Shown here: positions 18,773 to 28,367 of the stretch, in pieces
Layout: each line of letters begins with the position of its first letter
How positions within the stretch are numbered: position 1 is the stretch's first letter
Assembly: GCA_030745875.1 (NCBI GenBank)
Contig: JASLNT010000010.1
Coordinates: 27,239-91,238, forward strand
Source: Phycisphaerae bacterium
Lineage (GTDB): Bacteria > Planctomycetota > Phycisphaerae > SM23-33
Reading direction: 5' to 3'
DNA length: 64,000 nucleotides
The notes under the pieces: generated by a model
Told to the model about the DNA's origin: nothing
Databases searched by the model: none
The model's input: the letters and a program-made list of their open reading frames with translations, nothing else
Position numbers and translations under genes: made by a program

Positions 18773-18876
18773 AAACGATTTCCCATGGGCCAGACCGAAC
18801 ACCCAGGGAATTTCGCATAGTTTTGTATTCTGAATTTGTACGTTTCGCATAGTAATTCTGTTGATGGAGTAAGCAG

Positions 18877-21534
18877 GTGGCAAAGAAGGACAACGCTGGC
18901 GACAACCAATCCGATGAGCAATCAAACGGAGTCCCGCAAGATGAAGCCCCGCAGAGTGAACCGGCGCCGCCGACTCTGCCGGACATACTGTTTGGAAACG
19001 AACGGATAGAGGACCTGCCCGTACAGCAGGAGATGCGCGAGTCATACCTAACCTACGCCATGAGCACTATCATGGACCGCGCCTTGCCTGACGTGCGCGA
19101 CGGACTCAAGCCCAGCCAGAGACGCGTTCTTGTGGCGATGAACGACCTGAATCTCGGCCCACGCTCAAAGCACCGAAAATGCGCCAAGATAGCAGGCGAC
19201 ACTTCGGGCAACTACCACCCGCATGGTGAGGGCGTGGTCTATCCGACGCTGGTGAGAATGGGGCAGCACTGGTCGCTACGATATCCCCTGGTCGACCCTC
19301 AGGGCAACTTCGGCTCGATAGACGGAGACCCTCCGGCGGCGATGCGATACACCGAGGCCAGGATGACCGCGCCGGCTACCGAAATGCTGCATGATCTCAA
19401 TCTCGACACCGTGGACATGCAGAGGAATTACGACGACACGCGCGACGAACCGAAGGTCCTTCCGTCTAAATTCCCCGCTCTACTGGTAAATGGCTCACAG
19501 GGCATCGCAGTGGGAATGGCCACCAGCATCCCACCGCACAATCTCAACGAGATATGCGACGCGCTGCTGCTGTTAATCGACAAGCCTGAAAGCACTATCG
19601 AAGATCTTATGGAGATCGTCCAGGGTCCGGACTTCCCCACCGGCGGGCTTATCTGCGGGCGAGGCGGGATACTCAACGGATACACAACCGGACGGGGCAA
19701 GATCCTCGTGCGGGGCAAAGTACACACCGAGCAAAGCCGAGGCGGTAAGAACCTGATAATCATCACCGAGATCCCCTACCAGGTCCTCAAGAGCACGATT
19801 ATCGAACGAATCGCCGAAACGGTCAAATCGGGCAGAATACCGGACATATCCGACATCCAGGATCACAGCGACCGTACAGGGATGCGCATAGTTGTGGACC
19901 TCAAACGCGGAGCCGAACCGGAGGTGGTCCTGAACCAACTCTACCAGTACACGCCTCTGCAGAGCACGTTCAGTATTATCAACATAGCACTGGTCAACCG
20001 CGGACCGAGCACGCTGACTCTCAAGGAAATGCTGAGCAACTTCCTGGACCACAGGAAAGAAGTCATCCGCAGGCGATCCATGTTCCTCCTGAGACGGGCC
20101 AGACAACGCGCTCACATTCTCGAAGGACTGATTCTCGCGGTAGCAGACATCGACAAGATCATAGAACTCATCAAGACTTCACCCGATGTCCCCACCGCCA
20201 AAGAACGCCTGATGGCCCACAAGCTCCGCCTCACCGAACAGGCAACCGTTCGAAAACTGCTACCGAAGAAGTTCGTCAACCGGGTCAGCAAGGATCCCCA
20301 GACCCTGACCGGCGTGCAGGCCGACGCCATCCTGGCCATGCAGCTCCAACGCCTTACCGGACTGGAAATCGAGAAACTCGCCAAGAACTACTCCGACATA
20401 GTCGAAGAGATCGAAGGCTACGAAGCCATCCTGAACAACGAAAACCTGCTGTTGGACGTGATCCGCGAAGACATCTATGAAATCAAAGATCGCTACGGAG
20501 ATCCGCGCAGGACGATGATCGTAGGCGACGTGGGCGACTTCAATATCGAAGACCTGATCGCTGATGAAGACGTGGTTGTAACCCTCAGCCACGAAGGCTA
20601 CATCAAGCGCATTCCGCTGACAACGTATCGGCGCCAGGGGCGCGGCGGGCAAGGCGTAATCGGCTCGGACGCCAAGGAAGGCGACTTCATAGAACAACTG
20701 TTCGTAGCCTCAACGCACGATTACCTGCTGATATTCCTGAACAACGGGAGAATGCACTGGCTGAAAGTCTACGACATACCCTCAATGGCCAGACAATCCA
20801 AGGGACGTGCGATCGTGAATCTCCTGAAAGTCGACAAGTCAGAGAAGATATGCGCAGTCATGTCGGTAAGGGAGTTCGACGACAGATTCCTGGTCTCGGC
20901 CACTCGCAAGGGACAGATCAAGAAGACCGCCCTTGAAGCCTACTCCAGACCGCGAAAGGGAGGCATCCAAGCCACCGGGCTCGGAGCCGGAGACCAGGTT
21001 ATCGGCGTGTCGATCACGCGCGGAAACGACGAAATAGTCTTGGGCACTCGAAAAGGCCAGGCCATTCGGTTCCGAGAGACCGACGTCAGGACTATGGGCA
21101 GAACGGCCGCCGGAGTTAAGGGCATCAAGCTGCGCAAGGACGATGAAGTGGTCGACATGATTATCGTCGACAAGATGGCCACTCTCTTGACCGTATGCGA
21201 AAACGGATATGGAAAGCGAACGGATTTCGAACAGTATCGCCTCCAGACCCGCGGAGGAATGGGCATAATCAACATCAGAGCCAACGACCGCAACGGTAGT
21301 GTCGTGGGGCTCAAGAGCGTCAGGAACGTCGATGAGATGATGCTTATCAGCCATCAGGGCAAGATCATCCGGGCGGCTATCAGCAGCCTCAGAACGATCG
21401 GGCGCGCCACTCAGGGCGTACGAGTAATTTCGCTGAAGCCAGGCGACAGCCTGGTTGCGATCGCCAGTGTTGCTGTCGACGACAATGACAATCAGTCGCA
21501 GCTGCCCCTGGAAGGTGAAACATCCGAAAAATAA
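18877..21534 (+). CDS. gyrA: DNA gyrase subunit A
   Basis: An 885-residue type IIA topoisomerase subunit that cleaves and rejoins DNA to introduce negative supercoils with GyrB. Seen are YLTYAMSTIMDRALPDVRDG, the winged-helix region KPSQRRVLVAM, the catalytic Tyr in AAMRYTEARM and GNFGSIDGDPPAAMRY. The C-terminal six-bladed domain includes a GyrA-box-like QGRGGQG, favouring gyrase over topoisomerase IV. The start codon is GTG at 18877, followed by AKKDN. A hydrophilic extension of about 35 residues precedes the conserved core. A 7-bp stem follows the stop at 21533-21553. gyrB is not in the window. Confidence 0.95.
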   Translation: MAKKDNAGDNQSDEQSNGVPQDEAPQSEPAPPTLPDILFGNERIEDLPVQQEMRESYLTYAMSTIMDRALPDVRDGLKPSQRRVLVAMNDLNLGPRSKHRKCAKIAGDTSGNYHPHGEGVVYPTLVRMGQHWSLRYPLVDPQGNFGSIDGDPPAAMRYTEARMTAPATEMLHDLNLDTVDMQRNYDDTRDEPKVLPSKFPALLVNGSQGIAVGMATSIPPHNLNEICDALLLLIDKPESTIEDLMEIVQGPDFPTGGLICGRGGILNGYTTGRGKILVRGKVHTEQSRGGKNLIIITEIPYQVLKSTIIERIAETVKSGRIPDISDIQDHSDRTGMRIVVDLKRGAEPEVVLNQLYQYTPLQSTFSIINIALVNRGPSTLTLKEMLSNFLDHRKEVIRRRSMFLLRRARQRAHILEGLILAVADIDKIIELIKTSPDVPTAKERLMAHKLRLTEQATVRKLLPKKFVNRVSKDPQTLTGVQADAILAMQLQRLTGLEIEKLAKNYSDIVEEIEGYEAILNNENLLLDVIREDIYEIKDRYGDPRRTMIVGDVGDFNIEDLIADEDVVVTLSHEGYIKRIPLTTYRRQGRGGQGVIGSDAKEGDFIEQLFVASTHDYLLIFLNNGRMHWLKVYDIPSMARQSKGRAIVNLLKVDKSEKICAVMSVREFDDRFLVSATRKGQIKKTALEAYSRPRKGGIQATGLGAGDQVIGVSITRGNDEIVLGTRKGQAIRFRETDVRTMGRTAAGVKGIKLRKDDEVVDMIIVDKMATLLTVCENGYGKRTDFEQYRLQTRGGMGIINIRANDRNGSVVGLKSVRNVDEMMLISHQGKIIRAAISSLRTIGRATQGVRVISLKPGDSLVAIASVAVDDNDNQSQLPLEGETSEK

Positions 21535-21553
21535 GCGTCGAGATCAGACGCTT
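21533..21553. terminator. Small inverted repeat between convergent gyrA and kinase genes
   Basis: AAGCGTC (21533-21539) and GACGCTT (21547-21553) form a 7-bp stem with a 7-base loop in the 41-base gap between convergent genes. No T-run follows, so termination is only possible. Confidence 0.35.
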
Positions 21554-21575
21554 AGCCCGGTGGAAGTACGCCAGC

Positions 21576-23240
21576 TTAAATGCTTTGCCCGGTGAGAGTG
21601 TCGTTCTTGCGTTGGATAGGCAGGTTGATTGTGAAAGTCGTTCCGCTGTTCGGCTCAGATGACACCAGGATTTGACCGTGGTGCTCTTCTACGATTTTCC
21701 TGCTGACGGCCAGACCAAGCCCAGTGCCCTTTTGCCCCTTGGACGAAAAGAAGGGCGTGAATATGTCATTGATCTTGGCGGGATCTATCCCGCTGCCGTT
21801 ATCGGCGACCTGAACGGTAATGCAGCGATTCATCGTGTCCAGCCGGACGGATACCGTGATCACACCGGTCTCGTCTTCGACAGCATCCATAGCGTTAGTA
21901 ATGAGATTCAGAAACGCCTGATTCAGACCGGCCGAATCGGCGGGAATTTCCATCATGTCCGGCAACTCGGTTATCAGGGCAATTCTTCGCTCGTCAGCGG
22001 CTGGTGAAGCCAACTCAACGCACTCGCGCAATACTTGGCCTACATCCACGCTCTGCATAAGCGGTTCACGATCCTTCGAGAACGTCAGCATGTTCAGGAT
22101 CAGGGCGTTAATGCGGTCCAGCCCCCTTTGAACCATAGGCCAGGCTTCATGCACTCTGGTCATGTCATCGGCGTTAATGCCTATTTCAACAACATCTATG
22201 CCGGACCCGAGAGCCTGGAGGATGTTCTTGATATGATGAGAAAGGAACGCAACGGTTTCACCGACCGCGGCAAGACGTTCGGATTGGACCGAAGCCTGGT
22301 AAAGCTGGACATTCTCGATGGCGAGTCCCGCCTGATACCCAATCGCCGTGAGCAACCGCAATTGCTCGGTGGAATAAGACTTCTCGGCTACGCTGCAGTC
22401 GACCTGGATCACGCCCAGAACACGATCGCGTCCCATAAGAGGCACGCAAATCGCCGACCGGATGCCGAAGTTATGAACACTCTTACCGGCGGCGAATCGC
22501 TTGTCGCTCATGGCGTTTGAACTCAGCACACCGACCTTGCCCTTCACCACTTCGTCTATGATGGTGTGCGAGACCGGCGGGACATCATCCTGTGTCGAAT
22601 CGTCTCGGCGTTTGGAGGCCTTTACCGATGTCCCTCCTTTCTCGTCAATGAACATGATGAATCCGCGATCCGCTTCAAGCAACTCGAAAACACGTTCCAG
22701 AGCGTACTCAACAAGGTCGTCCATGTTCAGGAAGGTCGAAATGTCAGCGATGAGTCTGTAAAGACTGCGGAGGTTATCGATAGCCTTAACTCCGGCCTCT
22801 GGGGTCGGGATAATAACCGAATCCTCGCTGGACGGTACGGTGGCGACAATCGCCGAGTCCACCAACATCCCGTTTTCGTCAATATCGACACCTGCTCCAG
22901 GCGTGGGAGATGGCGATGCGGCGTCACCCTGAAAAACCAGCAGAGTCGAACCGCAGCGCACCTGATCGCCCCTCTTCAGGCCTGTGGCTTGTCCAATTCT
23001 GACACCGTTTAGAAAAGTACCGTTGGCCGAACCAACGTCGCTAAGCAAAGATTTGCCGTTATCAACGTTGATGCATGCATGGGCGCGCGAGGCGGTCTGA
23101 TCGTTCAACACAATCGTTGCACCGTTCTCTCGCCCGACGACATTGTCGCCCGCACGGAGATCAAAAATGCGGCCCTTGTCTGGGCCCTGAATCACTCGAA
23201 TTGAAGCCACGGAATCAGTCCTTAATCCCGACAAATCCAT
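21576..23240 (-). CDS. FHA-GAF sensor histidine kinase
   Basis: A 554-residue soluble kinase. It has an N-terminal FHA domain (about 10-105; VVGRENGATIVL, SRAHACI, GSANGTFLNG), a GAF domain (about 165-320) and a histidine kinase core: H-box FLSHHIKNILQAL (atypical, like the NtrB/ZraS group), N-box NLITNAMDAVE, and G-boxes DNGSGI and GTGLGLAVSRKI. The FHA domain would bind a phospho-Thr partner, the GAF domain a ligand, and the core would phosphorylate an unknown response regulator. No receiver gene is adjacent. No membrane segment is seen. It lies downstream of the Tad locus with its Ser/Thr kinase, a possible upstream partner (inference). Confidence 0.9.
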   Translation of the reverse strand: MDLSGLRTDSVASIRVIQGPDKGRIFDLRAGDNVVGRENGATIVLNDQTASRAHACINVDNGKSLLSDVGSANGTFLNGVRIGQATGLKRGDQVRCGSTLLVFQGDAASPSPTPGAGVDIDENGMLVDSAIVATVPSSEDSVIIPTPEAGVKAIDNLRSLYRLIADISTFLNMDDLVEYALERVFELLEADRGFIMFIDEKGGTSVKASKRRDDSTQDDVPPVSHTIIDEVVKGKVGVLSSNAMSDKRFAAGKSVHNFGIRSAICVPLMGRDRVLGVIQVDCSVAEKSYSTEQLRLLTAIGYQAGLAIENVQLYQASVQSERLAAVGETVAFLSHHIKNILQALGSGIDVVEIGINADDMTRVHEAWPMVQRGLDRINALILNMLTFSKDREPLMQSVDVGQVLRECVELASPAADERRIALITELPDMMEIPADSAGLNQAFLNLITNAMDAVEDETGVITVSVRLDTMNRCITVQVADNGSGIDPAKINDIFTPFFSSKGQKGTGLGLAVSRKIVEEHHGQILVSSEPNSGTTFTINLPIQRKNDTLTGQSI

Positions 23241-23438
23241 CCGGAATACACCACTGGCGAGGGATACAATCCAAGCCAGCCTACGGCATAGCCGCTGCAG
23301 GTGTCCTGACGATATGTGTTATAACGTATTGAATGAATTGCGCTTCGGGGCATTTGCTCCAGCCCCTGGAACACTTTGAATAACTATATCCTATCCTGAT
23401 ACGCTCGAAGTGTCAACAAAGTTCTGTGAGAATGGCGC

Positions 23439-24071
23439 TTATTGCAAAAACTGATTTGTAGCCCGTTCAAGCCCAATTACAGTCTCCGGTCCATGCCCCG
23501 GTATGGCTCGGGTGTCGTCGGGCAGGGTCAGCAGATTCCTGTGGATGTTCTCAATAAGCAGCTGGTGGCTGGCGCCGGGAATATCAGTACGTCCGACACT
23601 TCCGGCGAACAGAGCGTCTCCTACAATAACCACCTTCTCCTGTGGGCAGTAGAAGCTCACCCCTCCCGGAGTGTGACCGGACGTGTCGAGCACGGTCCAA
23701 ACGGTCTGACCGAGGGTGAGTTCCTGGCCTGGATGGAGAACTTCATCGGCTGGCGGGCTGGTCATGGGCATACCGAATGGAGCCGACAGATTCGAATCAG
23801 GATCAAGCAGCATATCCGCATCCTTCTCGGGACAGCAGATCAGAACGTCCGGAAACGCCTCTTTAAACTGCCCGGAGCCGCATACGTGATCGCAGTGCCC
23901 GTGGGTCAGCAGGATACGACTCGGGATCAGTCCGTCGCCCTGCACGTATTCAATTGCCGGTTCCGGGCGCATCCCGGGATCCACGACCCAGCATTCTCCA
24001 TCCTGGGGACCGGACAGAATTATGCAGTTGGTCTGAAAAGGGCCCAATGGAACTGTTCTTATCGCCAGCAT
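23439..24071 (-). CDS. MBL-fold metallo-hydrolase (glyoxalase II-like)
   Basis: A 210-residue metallo-beta-lactamase-fold hydrolase. The metal motif is LTHGHCDHVCG, followed by SGHTPGG, VGDALFAGSVGR and PGHGPET, which is the pattern of the short glyoxalase II/YcbL subgroup (thioester or related hydrolysis). It begins five bases after the stop of the NDK-like gene, so the two are very likely one operon. Substrate is unknown. Confidence 0.9.
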   Translation of the reverse strand: MLAIRTVPLGPFQTNCIILSGPQDGECWVVDPGMRPEPAIEYVQGDGLIPSRILLTHGHCDHVCGSGQFKEAFPDVLICCPEKDADMLLDPDSNLSAPFGMPMTSPPADEVLHPGQELTLGQTVWTVLDTSGHTPGGVSFYCPQEKVVIVGDALFAGSVGRTDIPGASHQLLIENIHRNLLTLPDDTRAIPGHGPETVIGLERATNQFLQ

Positions 24072-24076
24072 TCAGA

Positions 24077-25255
24077 TCACCTGTCGTTTAGATATGCGTT
24101 TATCAGGGCTGCAACATCGCACGTGTCGGTTTCGGTCTCAAGCAACCCGACGATCTCTCGTTCGCGAATTGCATTGTCCGGCGAGTCGCTGGCGTGGGCG
24201 CCGTTCCTCATCAGGTCGCGTCCGAAATCGTGCCGGACGGTTCCGGGTTCGGCCTTGCTGGGGTCGGTCGAACCAAGCACATGGCGCACCTTCGAGATAG
24301 CGTTGGGCCCTTCATAGAGCATCGCCAGGCATTTGGCGTTGGTGGCGGTGGCCTTCTCGGATTCGTCTATAGAATTGGGATCAACGCCCGTCATGTATTC
24401 GACTATCTTGTTGAATTCGCAGGCGGCGTTGCGTTCGGCGAGGTGATCGGCCAGTACGTCGGCGTCATCTTCGGTAAACTCGAATTCAAACGCCTCGGAC
24501 AGTGCGCCCATCGCCGTCTTGGAAACCAGAAACTTGAGCTTGCTGGCGAATATCTCCTTCAGGGGCCCGTAGAATTCCTGGCCCTTGGCGACAGTCATGT
24601 TAAACAACTTAACACCGACGATTCTCAAGTCGGTGAGGCTGAAGGTGTCGATGATATTCCCCGGGCGGCGTGAAGGCCGGTAGAAGTTGTCTGGCTTGAG
24701 CATGACCAGCGAGCACTCGACGTTGGGGGCGCCATACTCGTACAGTCCTTCAAGTATCCCACCGTCTTCAACAGCGTGGTCGGCCAGCAATTTCAGATGA
24801 CGGTCGTTCAGCGCCGGATCGGGGCATGTGATAACCGCCGGTTCGAAGTGACGGATGTTTCCATCCCTGTCGCGGATTAAATCTCCAAACGTTCCCCTGA
24901 CGGTATCTCCGACGGGCTGTTCGGTAAACGAGCCGATAATCTCTTCCTTGAGGCATCGAACTGCATTCTCACCACGCAACAACAGCAACATGCAGCGAGG
25001 CACAACTCCCCAAGGATTATCCTTGCGCAGGCATTCGTCAATGTACGCGTGCCATGCCTCTTCGATTCCTTTGTCCATCGCATCGGGGCAGATGACTTTC
25101 TGGTACTCGTTAATGAACTCGTCGGAGAATACAAACATCCTCGCCGCTACAAGCTCCAGGCTGGGATGGGCCAGCAGGCGACCGATTATACCGCCGGTGC
25201 GGCTTTTATAGAGGCTGTACGGCGTTATCAGGGCGTATGCTAGTTCCCGGCTCAT
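24077..25255 (-). CDS. Tandem nucleoside-diphosphate-kinase-like protein
   Basis: A 392-residue protein built of two NDK-like halves. The second half (about 190-392) begins CSLVMLKPDNF and ends in the NDK pattern MLYEGPNAISKVRHVLGS...PGTVRHDFG...RNGAHASDSPDNAIRE, where His of AHASDS is the phospho-acceptor. The first half (about 1-170) reads ELAYALITPYSL, then LLLLRGENAVRCLKEEIIG, GDTVRGTFGD and NIRHFEPAV, the same scheme with the HGSDS box lost to HFEPAV. Normal NDK is 140-150 residues and single-domain. The ATG at 25255 has AGAGGA six bases upstream; a frame from 25324 is rejected. The first half may be regulatory (inference). Confidence 0.75.
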   Translation of the reverse strand: MSRELAYALITPYSLYKSRTGGIIGRLLAHPSLELVAARMFVFSDEFINEYQKVICPDAMDKGIEEAWHAYIDECLRKDNPWGVVPRCMLLLLRGENAVRCLKEEIIGSFTEQPVGDTVRGTFGDLIRDRDGNIRHFEPAVITCPDPALNDRHLKLLADHAVEDGGILEGLYEYGAPNVECSLVMLKPDNFYRPSRRPGNIIDTFSLTDLRIVGVKLFNMTVAKGQEFYGPLKEIFASKLKFLVSKTAMGALSEAFEFEFTEDDADVLADHLAERNAACEFNKIVEYMTGVDPNSIDESEKATATNAKCLAMLYEGPNAISKVRHVLGSTDPSKAEPGTVRHDFGRDLMRNGAHASDSPDNAIREREIVGLLETETDTCDVAALINAYLNDR

Positions 25256-25402
25256 TAGTGGTCCTCTCGCACAGGGATTCAAATAGAAGGGCGAAAAGAT
25301 AGCAGATCGTCGGACCGATGGCAATAGTCATTAGCAACGGTTCAGGCCCGGAGTTCCATGATCCGCACCGGTATGGATTTGACATCGGGACTGTCCCAGC
25401 GG

Positions 25403-26506
25403 TCACATTTTCTTGTTCTTCACAGTCTGACGCTTAATGTACGCCACATGGGCTTTGATATTCTCCACGAGTTCGCTCTTATCGTTGCGCCGTCCCATTG
25501 ACGGAAGCATGGCCAGAAGTTCGCGGAAAATTCCGTCTGCAGTCTTGTATTTGTGATCTCGCTCGTAGGCGTAAGCGTTTCGGTATTTGTCCTGCACCTG
25601 TATGGTCAACCGCCTCATGGCGTCGACAAAGACCCTTTCCTCTTCGGTATTCAACACCTTCCCATAAGCTCGAGCAAGTTTGAACCAGTATATGCCTTTA
25701 TACAGGTGATCGATCTTGTTGGTGCGATCGAGGGCGAGAAACGCATTATCCAGTGCGATGCGGGCCTCAACGGCGTTCTTGTCTCTGCTGAGTTTGGCGC
25801 TGATCAGATCTTCGATCTCATTGCGATCCAGCGGTGCAGGACGTTTCTCCCCTCCGCCGAAAGTCCTTGGTCCGACCATGCTGGCGAAAATCACAACAAG
25901 GGCAGCGAGCACTCCGAGGTACGCGCCAAAAATAGTCGCATATTTCTTGACCTTGGCTTTCTGGGCCAGGGCGGCCTCTTCGTCCTCGCTCAGTTCAACC
26001 TCTTCCTCCTCCTCGGGCGGCTCGGGCGTCTGGGCGTTTTCAATTTGTTCGAGAGCGACGTCCTGTTGATCTGCGCTCGATTCGACCTGCGGAGTCGCGA
26101 CCGGGGCGGCGGCTTGCTCTGTTGTTGGAGCGGACCGGGACTTGCCCTTCTTCGCTCCGCCCTGCCTGTATGCTATCAGCGCCGCCTCCGGATCATCGCC
26201 TGTCGCCACGAACAACAGTTCGGTTTCGGAGCCCACAGCGATAACATCACCGGTATCGAGTATGATTTTCTTTCCGGTCTTGTATTTCTTACCGTTGACG
26301 CGGCTCTTGAGGGGAGAGTGATTCTCGAACACCCAACCGTCCTGAGTGAGCGTCAGTTGGAAGTGTTTTCTCGACACGTGTTCTTCAGTGAGTTGCACAT
26401 CGGCCTGCTGCCCCCTACCGACAGTAACAACCGGCAACATCAGCGAGGCCCTTTGTCCGGCCTGCGGCCCCTTAACATAAACGAGTTCCGCCTGCCCTGC
26501 AGCCAT
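25403..26506 (-). CDS. FHA-domain membrane protein of the Tad locus
   Basis: A 367-residue protein. The N-terminal FHA domain (about 1-105) has VTVGRGQQADVQL, HVSRKHFQL and RVNGKKYKTG. A Pro/Glu-rich acidic linker (about 125-185) leads to one membrane segment (about 192-212) and a C-terminal helical, repeat-like domain. Its start overlaps the tadC stop by one base (TGATG), so it is co-translated with the Tad secretion genes. A cytoplasmic FHA domain would dock a Thr-phosphorylated partner, for which the Ser/Thr kinase in the same operon is the obvious source. It is not a standard Tad component. Confidence 0.82.
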   Translation of the reverse strand: MAAGQAELVYVKGPQAGQRASLMLPVVTVGRGQQADVQLTEEHVSRKHFQLTLTQDGWVFENHSPLKSRVNGKKYKTGKKIILDTGDVIAVGSETELLFVATGDDPEAALIAYRQGGAKKGKSRSAPTTEQAAAPVATPQVESSADQQDVALEQIENAQTPEPPEEEEEVELSEDEEAALAQKAKVKKYATIFGAYLGVLAALVVIFASMVGPRTFGGGEKRPAPLDRNEIEDLISAKLSRDKNAVEARIALDNAFLALDRTNKIDHLYKGIYWFKLARAYGKVLNTEEERVFVDAMRRLTIQVQDKYRNAYAYERDHKYKTADGIFRELLAMLPSMGRRNDKSELVENIKAHVAYIKRQTVKNKKM

Positions 26507-27468
26507 CAGAAGATACCTCCGTTCTCAATGAATCGAACAACCGCCGGACCGAAGACCGCCAGGATCACACTTAGCAATATCAGGGCTCCGGGAACCATGA
26601 TGCGAACCGAAGCCACGGCGGCAAGGTTCTCGGCCCTTACCGATCGCTGCAGGCGAAGCAGCGAGGCCTGTGAGTGCAATACTTCCGCCAGCGGAGTACC
26701 CAGATCTTCGGCCTGGATAACGCTCGCCACAATGCTCCTGAGCATATCAATAGGTATTCGCTCCGAAAGATTCTGAAGCGCCTGGCGGCGCGTTGTACCG
26801 AGTTCAATTTCAGCCAGGACCACCTTGAGTTCCTCATTGAACGGATCTTCGGTTCCCTCGCGAACAACTGTTCCGATCGCCTCGGTGAACGTGGCGCCGG
26901 CGCTCATCGCAAGGGAGATCAGGTCCAGGGCATATGGTACGCGTTTAGATATCAGGCGGAGGCGCTTACCGGCGGTTTCACGCAACTGATAGATTGTCAG
27001 CCCCATGCCCACCATAAAACCCAGCAGCATCGAAATGAGGCTGAAGCTGCTAAGAGCGACAATATAGAACAACGTTATCGCTGCAGCTATCATCGTCCCG
27101 TAGAACAGCGATACGGCCAGATATTCCTCGGGCGAGTAGTAGTTTGGATTGCCCGCGGCTACAAGCGTCTTACGAATCCACTCCTTGAGCCGAGGCAGCG
27201 CCATTCTGTGCGCCATAGCCAACATGATCCATACAATCGGACGCAACATCGTATTCTCGAAAACAGTTTGCCTGTCGGAATGCCCGGTCTCGATAGCCGA
27301 CCGCCGCTGATGGGAAACCGTAATCTCATAGGGTTGGCGGAATATCGCCACCACGAACAACGTCACCATGAGAAACACCCCGACAGACAGACAGATGTCC
27401 ACTATCCCCTCGTTGGGGTAGTCCGCCGCAGCGCCCAGTATCATCGTTATGTTCGTTAACGCAGACAT
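26506..27468 (-). CDS. tadC: TadC-like type II secretion system F protein
   Basis: A 320-residue inner-membrane platform protein of the T2SS-F family. It has membrane segments near residues 24-43, 115-160 (two) and at the C-terminus (about 288-312), and the cytoplasmic helical domain containing SAGATFTEAIGTV and LSERIPIDMLRSIVASVIQAEDLGTPLAEVL, typical of the second TadB/C protein. It works with TadB above the CpaF ATPase to polymerise Flp pilin. It sits between tadB (20 bases) and the FHA membrane protein (one-base overlap). Confidence 0.9.
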   Translation of the reverse strand: MSALTNITMILGAAADYPNEGIVDICLSVGVFLMVTLFVVAIFRQPYEITVSHQRRSAIETGHSDRQTVFENTMLRPIVWIMLAMAHRMALPRLKEWIRKTLVAAGNPNYYSPEEYLAVSLFYGTMIAAAITLFYIVALSSFSLISMLLGFMVGMGLTIYQLRETAGKRLRLISKRVPYALDLISLAMSAGATFTEAIGTVVREGTEDPFNEELKVVLAEIELGTTRRQALQNLSERIPIDMLRSIVASVIQAEDLGTPLAEVLHSQASLLRLQRSVRAENLAAVASVRIMVPGALILLSVILAVFGPAVVRFIENGGIF

Positions 27469-27488
27469 ATTTCAGTGTGCTCTTGCAG

Positions 27489-28367
27489 TTAGATATCGAT
27501 GTCCATGATCTTCCTGATCCACAGGAAGCCCAGAATGTTCAGCACCAGGATGGCCGCAAGGATGATTTTGCCGGCGGTGCTTGAGAACATCGCCTCGACA
27601 CCCTTGGGATCCACAATAAAGTAAACAATCGCCAGGACCACTGACGGCATGGCTCCGAGGAATCTGGCGGTGGCTCGTCCCTGTGCGGTAAGAGAATCAA
27701 CTCTGTGTTCCAGCCTTTGTATCTCCCGAATCGCATCGCATATCTTGTCGAGGGTCTCTCCGAGATTTCCGCCCCGCTCGCGGTGGGTCAACAACGCGGC
27801 AAACAGCAGACCGAAATCGCCCGAACCGATTCGCTCGGACGCGTTGGCCATCGCGTCCTCCAGACCAACGCCAAACTCGTATTCCCGCACCAGGTGTGCA
27901 AACTCCTGTCTCAGCGGTGACGGACCATCACGCGCAACGAGTTCGAGGGCCTGGACGAGATTCAAACCGGCTCGCACACCAGATGAAAGCGTCTGGATTC
28001 CACCGACAAGCTGATCGTTGAGCTTCTTGAGCCTCTTCTCCCGGAGGTGTTTTATGAATATGGTCGGCAACCACAAACCCAAGCCCAAGCCGCAAAAAGC
28101 CCCGATAATGCTCCCGGTGACCAAATAGCCGATCATCGCAAGCGCAAACATCAACAGGAACGACATGACCGTCACAGAACGCGGTTTGATCGTCATCAGC
28201 AAACTGCCGCCAAGGACCTGTACGTAGTGCCTCTCACGGCGTACGATCAACTCGCCAAGCGGTCTGGCGCCTATTCGAACTGCGACGGTGGTGGCGATCA
28301 ACATCGCAATGCTGGTGACAACCTGCTGAGGCATATCGAGTGAGACATTTTCGGCACCGAGAATCAT
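27489..28367 (-). CDS. tadB: TadB-like type II secretion system F protein
   Basis: A 292-residue inner-membrane platform protein. It has a membrane segment near residues 14-28, a pair at 66-108, the F-domain LSSGVRAGLNLVQALELVARDGPSPL...GGNLGETLDKICDAIRE, and C-terminal membrane segments at about 236-285. It partners TadC. Its ATG overlaps the stop of the FHA-CpaF gene by ATGA (28364-28367), a coupling common in tad operons. Confidence 0.91.
   Translation of the reverse strand: MILGAENVSLDMPQQVVTSIAMLIATTVAVRIGARPLGELIVRRERHYVQVLGGSLLMTIKPRSVTVMSFLLMFALAMIGYLVTGSIIGAFCGLGLGLWLPTIFIKHLREKRLKKLNDQLVGGIQTLSSGVRAGLNLVQALELVARDGPSPLRQEFAHLVREYEFGVGLEDAMANASERIGSGDFGLLFAALLTHRERGGNLGETLDKICDAIREIQRLEHRVDSLTAQGRATARFLGAMPSVVLAIVYFIVDPKGVEAMFSSTAGKIILAAILVLNILGFLWIRKIMDIDI

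Noticed and set aside
25553..26776. 407-codon plus-strand ORF over the FHA and tadC genes
   Set aside because: Antisense shadow of two genes with clear domains.
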